This document shows positions 59,137-64,000 of a stretch of DNA of 64,000 bases, piece by piece (position 1 is the first letter of the stretch; each line of letters starts with the position of its first letter). Under the pieces are notes generated by a model. That model did not search any database, was not told the DNA's origin, and was given only the letters and a program-made list of their open reading frames with translations. This stretch comes from Lutibacter sp. (lineage in GTDB: Bacteria > Bacteroidota > Bacteroidia > Flavobacteriales > Flavobacteriaceae). The stretch spans positions 43,615 to 107,614 of the forward strand of contig NZ_WTAR01000030.1 in NCBI RefSeq assembly GCF_013139515.1. The letters run 5' to 3'. The position numbers and the translations under genes were made by a program.

Positions 59137-61529
59137 TATTCAAACCCTCCAATTCGTTCCAAAGTAGTTATAAAGTTTTTAATTCCTTTTCTAAATGGCT
59201 TACCAAAATCTTCTGGTTTCCAAATAGCAAGTCTTGGATTGACACAATAACATACCCAAAATCCATATTCTTCATTCCAAACAGTTGTTCCATTATATTT
59301 CATTATTCCAGTTGGTTCACCTATAAATGTTTGAATAGCTATATTATCAAATGAAAGAACTATCGGCATCCTAACATTTGATTGTTCTTTTGTCAACCAT
59401 TTTTTTGAACAAGTTTCAATTTCTTCCTTACTTTGAACTCTTTTTGATTTACATTTAACAATACTGGAGATATAAAAATCTTCTAAATCAAATCCATATT
59501 TGTCCAATTCATGATTTAATTTCTTTATCTGATGATTATCAAAAAATCTATAATCAGTTTTATTTTTCCAATCAGGACTACCATTTAAAATACCTATATT
59601 ATATTTTCCAACAACTGGTTTGATAGGATGTGTTTCATAATCTCTTATATCTCTTAAAGAACAGCTATTACAAGCAATATAATTTTTAAAATGCACTTTA
59701 ATATTATTTTCTTTTGCAAAATTTCTATCTTTAAAATTACAATTGATTAAATCATCTACATTGTAGTCATCTATATCTCCAACTAATGCTGCAAGTTTAG
59801 GATACTTTATTTTAGGATTAAATACAATACCTAAGTCAAAATATTTATCTACATCCTCAGTAACTTCACCAGTATAAGCACCGATATCTTTAAGTATAGT
59901 TTTTAACTTGCCTTTTATTTTTTCTTCATTTGAAAAGAATCCTTTTTTAAGTTTAATATTTTTAATTTTATCAAGTGTTTTTTTACCAATACCTTTAACT
60001 TCTATAAATGGTATATATAATTTCTTATTTCTACAAGTCCATTTTCTTACATCTGATTTTCCAATTCTAGGAAGAACAATTTCAAGTTTCATCCTACCAG
60101 CTTCTTTAACTAAATTAATCTTTTGTCCTTCAGATCCGTATGTTAAAGCAGCACATATAAATTCATAAGGGTAATATTGTTTTAGCCATGCTGTAAAATA
60201 AGTTATAAATGCATATGATATTGAATGACTCCTATTGAATGAATATCTAGCATGTGCTTTTAACTCTTCCCAAAAATCAAGTGCTTCTTTTTCTGAAAAA
60301 TAACCAAGATTGTTACAACCATCAATAAATTGTATTTTATATGGCTCAAATTCTTCTTCATTACGCTTTTTACTGATAACTTTTCTAATTTCATCAGCAA
60401 CACCCATTGACAATCCTGCAATTTTATTAAATATGAACATAATTTGTTCTTGATAAATAACGACTCCATATGTATCCTTAGTTATCTCCTCGTACATATG
60501 ATGTTTCTTTTTCCATTTTTCACCATTCTTTCGCTTTATATATTTATCGGTTATTCCAGAATCAAATGGGCCTGGGCGACAAATAGCAAGCAGATCTGAT
60601 AATTGATCTATATTATTTATTTTTGATTGCTTTATCAAATTTGTCAATACCCATGTAGATATTTGAAATAATCCAATAGTTTGACCATTTGATATATTTT
60701 TAAAAACTTTTTCATCTTCAAGATTAATTTTATATAAATTTATATTTTTATTATGATTTTTCTTAATTAGTTTTAAAGCACCAGAAATAACAGACCATGT
60801 TGATAATCCAAGATAATCAAATTTTAAAAGACCACAATACTCACTATCATTTTTGTCAAAATTAACAGATATTGTTTTATTCCTATTTACTAAATGTGCA
60901 TTTTTACCACTATTTAAGTCATATTTAGATAAAATAATACCCCCTGCATGGCGACCATAAGACTTTGGCTGGCTCCGCAAGCGCAATGCATGTTTAATTA
61001 CTTGTGGGTATTTTTGAGCAAATCTTAATCCTTCTGGCTTTTCAAGAGCGTCATCAAGCCCATCAATTATAACTTTTGAAAATTTATTTACTTCAAACAA
61101 AGGAACTTCAAATATTCTTGACACATCTCTAATAACTCCTTTATCTTCCATTTTTAAAAAAGTACTTACAGATGCTACCTTGTTTTCTCCGTATAATGTC
61201 CTTAGATAGTTTGTTAATTCTTCTCTTCTATCTTTTTCACAATCTACATCAATATCTGGAGGGGAAATCCTGGCAGGATTTAAAAATCTCTCAAAGATTA
61301 ATTTATGATGTATTGGATCAATATCAATAATTCCTAATAAATAAGATACTAATGATCCAGCAGCACTACCCCTAGCACCAGTCATAATCCCATTTTTTTT
61401 ACAATATTCAATAGAATCAAAAACAATTAAAAAATATTTAACAAATCCTTTATCTTTAATTACGGAAAATTCATGTTTAAACCTTTTCTTATATTCTTCT
61501 ATATCTATTTTATTTTCTTGTTTTTGCAA
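59136..61529 (-). CDS. DnaE-type DNA polymerase fused to a UDG-like domain
   Basis: 797 residues from TTG 61529 (GGGG upstream, in-frame stop two codons before). It starts at the polymerase core: GFVKYFLIVFDSIEYCKKNGIMTGARGSAAGSLVSYLLGI, SPPDIDVDCEKDRREE (catalytic Asp pair), YGRHAGGIILS, LKFDYLGLSTWSVI (third Asp), and the finger/HhH parts ending VKGIGKKTLDKI. The PHP domain of bacterial DnaE is missing. From ~616 to the end lies a family-4 UDG-like domain with its four Fe-S Cys (CNSC near 620, VKC near 693, EETC-type near 707), but the catalytic GExPG motif is replaced by NGSPDW. Probably the phage replicase with a uracil-sensing or DNA-binding appendage. Confidence 0.8.
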   Translation of the reverse strand: MQKQENKIDIEEYKKRFKHEFSVIKDKGFVKYFLIVFDSIEYCKKNGIMTGARGSAAGSLVSYLLGIIDIDPIHHKLIFERFLNPARISPPDIDVDCEKDRREELTNYLRTLYGENKVASVSTFLKMEDKGVIRDVSRIFEVPLFEVNKFSKVIIDGLDDALEKPEGLRFAQKYPQVIKHALRLRSQPKSYGRHAGGIILSKYDLNSGKNAHLVNRNKTISVNFDKNDSEYCGLLKFDYLGLSTWSVISGALKLIKKNHNKNINLYKINLEDEKVFKNISNGQTIGLFQISTWVLTNLIKQSKINNIDQLSDLLAICRPGPFDSGITDKYIKRKNGEKWKKKHHMYEEITKDTYGVVIYQEQIMFIFNKIAGLSMGVADEIRKVISKKRNEEEFEPYKIQFIDGCNNLGYFSEKEALDFWEELKAHARYSFNRSHSISYAFITYFTAWLKQYYPYEFICAALTYGSEGQKINLVKEAGRMKLEIVLPRIGKSDVRKWTCRNKKLYIPFIEVKGIGKKTLDKIKNIKLKKGFFSNEEKIKGKLKTILKDIGAYTGEVTEDVDKYFDLGIVFNPKIKYPKLAALVGDIDDYNVDDLINCNFKDRNFAKENNIKVHFKNYIACNSCSLRDIRDYETHPIKPVVGKYNIGILNGSPDWKNKTDYRFFDNHQIKKLNHELDKYGFDLEDFYISSIVKCKSKRVQSKEEIETCSKKWLTKEQSNVRMPIVLSFDNIAIQTFIGEPTGIMKYNGTTVWNEEYGFWVCYCVNPRLAIWKPEDFGKPFRKGIKNFITTLERIGGFE

Positions 61530-61615
61530 TTTTTACCCCATCTTTTAATAATGTCATTATCGTCAAATATATGAAGGTAACAAAAGATGCATTTATCTAT
61601 GTAAAGAATTTTCAT
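61505..61615 (-). CDS. Possible 36-residue Cys-containing peptide
   Basis: MKILYIDKCIFCYLHIFDDN runs on to a basic end and overlaps the polymerase start by 25 bases. It fills an otherwise empty 92-base gap and could couple translation of the TTG-started polymerase. There is no clear ribosome binding site, so this is weak. Confidence 0.3.
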   Translation of the reverse strand: MKILYIDKCIFCYLHIFDDNDIIKRWGKNCKNKKIK

Positions 61616-61621
61616 AATTGT

Positions 61622-61819
61622 TTATTCATCATTAAATTTATTGATTTGAGCTTGAATCATTTGACCTATTGCAATATGACTATTCATTTCAGTCAAAACA
61701 TTTGCTGTGACTTTCAATATAACAATTTGTTCATAACTAGTCAATGATGAATATGATTTTAACCCATTTAACATCTCAATAACATCACTTGATATATCTG
61801 CTATTTTTTTTGGATTCAT
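61622..61819 (-). CDS. Small helical protein
   Basis: 65 residues, fully helical (ADISSDVIEMLNGLKSYSSLTSYEQIVILKVTANVLTEMN). Adjacent to the KTSC gene stop. No family recognised. Confidence 0.45.
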   Translation of the reverse strand: MNPKKIADISSDVIEMLNGLKSYSSLTSYEQIVILKVTANVLTEMNSHIAIGQMIQAQINKFNDE

Positions 61820-62152
61820 TTATTCAGCTTTTGAAAATTCAAAATTCTTATTAATATGTGAATGGAAATGTTTTCCAACAGATTCACAAGAACAAAATAA
61901 AGCCCAATCACTTTCTAAAAAATTACTATAATGGTATTCTCCACCTTTCTTAAATCTAATAACCAAGACCATTTTTTTTTGATCATATCCAATTTGTTTA
62001 ATATTTGATGATGTTACATCAAAAAATCTTACACTCATAACTTTCTCCTTTTGTATTGTTTTACTTGGCACATTAGCTTTTCCAAATGCTACATTATATT
62101 GACCTGTTGTTAGTTTCATTTGGCTATCATAACCAACTTCATCGTTTTTCAT
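61820..62152 (-). CDS. KTSC-domain protein
   Basis: 110 residues. SSNIKQIGYDQKKMVLVIRFKKGGEYHYSNFLESDWALF and SVGKHFHSHI fit the KTSC domain, a small fold found alone in phages and attached to nucleic-acid enzymes. Precise role unknown. Confidence 0.7.
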   Translation of the reverse strand: MKNDEVGYDSQMKLTTGQYNVAFGKANVPSKTIQKEKVMSVRFFDVTSSNIKQIGYDQKKMVLVIRFKKGGEYHYSNFLESDWALFCSCESVGKHFHSHINKNFEFSKAE

Positions 62153-62172
62153 CCCATTCCTCTAATTATCGT

Positions 62173-62349
62173 TTATATTTTCTTAAAATCCATTCTTCTT
62201 ATCACTGTCTGAATAACCTTTCTTTCGTTAGGAGTCATTATTGTTCTCCCCTCTAGTGAAGTTGTCCTAATACAAATTTCAAACGACTTAGTAACTTGAG
62301 CATTATCCCCTATTGCAATACAGTTTGTTATTTCAATATTATCTAACAT
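62173..62349 (-). CDS. Small protein, 58 aa
   Basis: MLDNIEITNCIAIGDNAQVT, then TIMTPNERKVIQTVIRRMDF: AGGA nine bases upstream of ATG 62349. Occupies the gap between its neighbours. No family recognised. Confidence 0.5.
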   Translation of the reverse strand: MLDNIEITNCIAIGDNAQVTKSFEICIRTTSLEGRTIMTPNERKVIQTVIRRMDFKKI

Positions 62350-62378
62350 ATTAAGATATCCTATTTACTTTACCACTT

Positions 62379-62780
62379 TTAAAATTGTTCATTCCAAGAT
62401 ATTAAATTTCTTTCATATATTTCAAACTTACTTTGTGCTATGTCAATTAAATAATCAGCATATATAGATCTACTACATTTTTTATTAATCAAAGTTTTTA
62501 ATATTCTTAAAATACTTATCTTTTTTATTATAGTTCTAGGATTATTTTTAAATTTACCAGATAATCTTGAATCTGGATACATAGAACAAAGATCTTTATA
62601 CCATTGAACATTGCTAGAACAAGCAACTCTTTTACATCTACCTTCACCCCTTTCAGGATCAGGAACAAAACATACTTCAAGTTGATTTTCATACATTTCA
62701 TTAATCATTTCTTCTAAACTATATATAAGATGATCTGGTATTTTAATCATTTGGAAAATTAATTTTGAATGATGGATCAA
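62379..62780 (-). CDS. Hypothetical protein
   Basis: 133 residues with a possible internal start at residue 11 (MIKIPDHLIYSL). Basic, with VPDPERGEGRCKRVACSSNVQWYKDLCSMYPDSRLSG and Cys residues that may bind a metal. Its 5' end overlaps the remains of a zinc-ribbon gene in another frame. Confidence 0.45.
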   Translation of the reverse strand: MIHHSKLIFQMIKIPDHLIYSLEEMINEMYENQLEVCFVPDPERGEGRCKRVACSSNVQWYKDLCSMYPDSRLSGKFKNNPRTIIKKISILRILKTLINKKCSRSIYADYLIDIAQSKFEIYERNLISWNEQF

Positions 62781-62856
62781 ATGATCCGCATGCCCAATAA
62801 CCTAACACATTGCCACATTTTATGCAAGTAAATTGCTCTTCACATGAAACATATAA
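62743..62856 (-). pseudogene. Zinc-ribbon gene relic without a start
   Basis: An open frame with no ATG or GTG at its head encodes SCEEQFTCIKCGNVLGYWAC and ends NFPND. It looks like the C-terminal part of a zinc-ribbon protein whose 5' part was lost at the junction with the HNH gene, exactly where the palindrome lies. Confidence 0.4.
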
Positions 62857-62870
62857 TTATATGTTTCATG
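62843..62870. repeat. Perfect 28-bp palindrome
   Basis: The 14-base arms CATGAAACATATAA and TTATATGTTTCATG are exactly complementary with no spacer. It lies between the HNH gene stop (62873) and the zinc-ribbon relic. Could be an operator, a cruciform recombination site or part of the endonuclease target. No T tract, so not a simple terminator. Confidence 0.8.
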
Positions 62871-62872
62871 AT

Positions 62873-63310
62873 TCACTCCCATAAGTTGTATTGCTTTGTA
62901 TCTATAATTGCTCTTTCATCTCTTCTTTTTCTACGATGAATAGCTTTACAATTATCAATATGAGAAACTTGTATAAGATGTTCAGGATTTAAACAAAGAG
63001 TATTTCTACATCTATGATCAATAACATTTTCAGCAAGAATATCCCCATTAAATAACGCATAGGACACTCTATGAACCCACATTGTAGATTTATATCCTGC
63101 TACATTGATACTACCATATCCATTATGATTTCTACCTTCCCATTCCCAACAATTACAAATATTAAAATTAGTAAATCTATTAATTGCTCTTAAACAATTA
63201 TCAAACATTTCTTCTGAAATGCTGAATGGTCTAATATTTATTTTATTAGCACCAAATCCAAATTCTATATATTCAGGTTTAACAGTGGTATCAACTATTT
63301 TTAAAAACAT
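62873..63310 (-). CDS. HNH_3-type endonuclease
   Basis: 145 residues. NCWEWEGRNHNGYGSINVAGYKSTMWVHRVSYALFNG and VIDHRCRNTLCLNPEHLIQVSHIDNC form the compact HNH_3 fold. The ATG follows the previous stop directly. Likely another homing gene, bounded at its 3' side by the palindrome and gene relic. Confidence 0.8.
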   Translation of the reverse strand: MFLKIVDTTVKPEYIEFGFGANKINIRPFSISEEMFDNCLRAINRFTNFNICNCWEWEGRNHNGYGSINVAGYKSTMWVHRVSYALFNGDILAENVIDHRCRNTLCLNPEHLIQVSHIDNCKAIHRRKRRDERAIIDTKQYNLWE

Positions 63311-63514
63311 CTATTTGCCAATATCCATCCATCCAGTTACCATTCCAACCAGTGGAATAATACCAATACTATGAATAATTTCTGCTTTATATGGTTCTTT
63401 AAAATCGCATTTTGATAATTTATTAATATTCATTACCCAACCTGTTCCAACCACTATTGCAAAAAATAGATAGAATAAACCAGCACACCCAATTAATGAC
63501 TTTGCATTTGACAT
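63311..63514 (-). CDS. Small conserved membrane protein
   Basis: 67 residues; GLFYLFFAIVVGTGWVMNI and IIHSIGIIPLVGMVTGWMDIGK are two hydrophobic segments around KCDFKEPYKAE. This pattern recurs in many large phages as a small inner-membrane protein of unknown role. GGAG precedes the start. Confidence 0.6.
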   Translation of the reverse strand: MSNAKSLIGCAGLFYLFFAIVVGTGWVMNINKLSKCDFKEPYKAEIIHSIGIIPLVGMVTGWMDIGK

Positions 63515-63523
63515 AATTTTCTC

Positions 63524-63802
63524 CTATAACATTTTTTTAGCTTCTGGATATCTTGAAGCATAAGTTCCATTGACTTTACCTAATTTATATTTACCATAAT
63601 CAGTAAAGACAGTACCATTTTTAAAGTCTTTAACTTTTCCTGTAAAGATAGATTCACCTTTATCAAATTTATCATTACCATAAACTTGACCTTTAATCTT
63701 ACTGCCAATAATAGAATCAGGATTTAAGTAATTGTTTGCTATATGAGTAGCACCTTTTTTTATAATACTCCAGTTTTCCAATTTCATAATTTCTTCTGAC
63801 AT
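63524..63802 (-). CDS. Small hypothetical protein
   Basis: 92 residues from ATG 63802 (GGGG eight bases upstream; the longer frame from 63859 would overlap the upstream gene). Beta-rich with DKGESIFTGKVKDFKNGTVFTDYGKYKLGKVNG, an OB- or SH3-like pattern. Function unknown. Confidence 0.5.
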   Translation of the reverse strand: MSEEIMKLENWSIIKKGATHIANNYLNPDSIIGSKIKGQVYGNDKFDKGESIFTGKVKDFKNGTVFTDYGKYKLGKVNGTYASRYPEAKKML

Positions 63803-63806
63803 TTTA

Positions 63807-64000
63807 TTACCCCAATAGATTTTTTTCAAGATTCTTATTAAATTCATCAATAGTGTCAAGATTAAATTTATCTCTAATCATATTAAATAAATTAGTTAAA
63901 TAGATTGCATCGTTTTCATTTGTTAATTCAAAACTAACACTTCCAACAGTTCCACATGAAACAAGATATTTGTCATCATTTTCAATTACATTATACGAAA
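63807..64000 (-). CDS. 3' end of a hypothetical gene (partial)
   Basis: An open frame enters from the right edge and stops at 63807-63809: the last ~64 residues read CGTVGSVSFELTNENDAIYL, NLFNMIRDKFNL and a helical end. Start lies outside the window. No motif recognised. Confidence 0.5.
   Translation of the reverse strand, partial: SYNVIENDDKYLVSCGTVGSVSFELTNENDAIYLTNLFNMIRDKFNLDTIDEFNKNLEKNLLG

Noticed and set aside
1..64000. CRISPR arrays, insertion sequences or lysogeny genes
   Set aside because: No spaced direct-repeat array, transposase, integrase or CI/Cro-like repressor was seen on either strand.

Overview
The window is part of the genome of an AT-rich, tailed double-stranded DNA phage with siphovirus-type morphology. 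The evidence is an HK97-fold capsid module, a lambda-like tail module (tail tube, frameshifted tape-measure chaperones, tape measure, gpM/DUF1833/NlpC/gpJ-type tip proteins) and a large nucleotide-metabolism and replication block. I see no integrase, excisionase, CI-like repressor or partition gene, so nothing here argues for a temperate life style. Strong Shine-Dalgarno sequences, a lipobox protein and a lambda-type tip suggest a Gram-negative host, but the host cannot be named from sequence alone.

Layout. Plus strand, 1-36457: a short 3' end of a Cys-rich gene; prohead protease and major capsid protein; decoration-like and carbohydrate-binding-like virion proteins; a permuted papain-fold amidase; a 20-fold repeat protein; head-tail adaptor, head closure, neck and tail-terminator genes; tail tube; G/GT chaperones with a GGGAAAC slip site; tape measure; tip complex; a series of fibres and adhesins (one with a peptidase S74 chaperone, one with three LamG-like domains); and an M15 endolysin. 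Inserted among the virion genes are three GT-A glycosyltransferases and a sulfotransferase-like gene, which may decorate the particle. Minus strand, 64000-36460: small genes, a DnaE-type polymerase fused to a UDG-like domain, acyl carrier protein, a SPFH lipoprotein, a gp32-like SSB, a structured-RNA locus, RecA, 5'-3' exonuclease, a RuvC-like nuclease, a split Rad50/SbcC with SbcD, ThyX, deoxyribonucleotidase, dUTPase and a B12-dependent ribonucleotide reductase. The two arms converge at 36457/36460.

Eight homing-endonuclease genes or relics lie between conserved genes. Three share a start-codon hairpin whose stems co-vary and whose loops begin with GATAAGTA. One, between GT and the tape measure, is broken at two A8 runs.

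The most unusual feature is at 54480-54610 on the minus strand. A complete tRNA cloverleaf can be built, but its halves are in inverted order: T-arm, acceptor 3' strand and encoded CCA come first, then a 40-nt spacer, then acceptor 5' strand, D-arm and anticodon-stem 5' strand. All four stems pair fully. This is the arrangement of a circularly permuted tRNA (or tmRNA-like) gene. It is followed by a strong terminator and then by a separate 146-nt structured leader upstream of the RecA operon.
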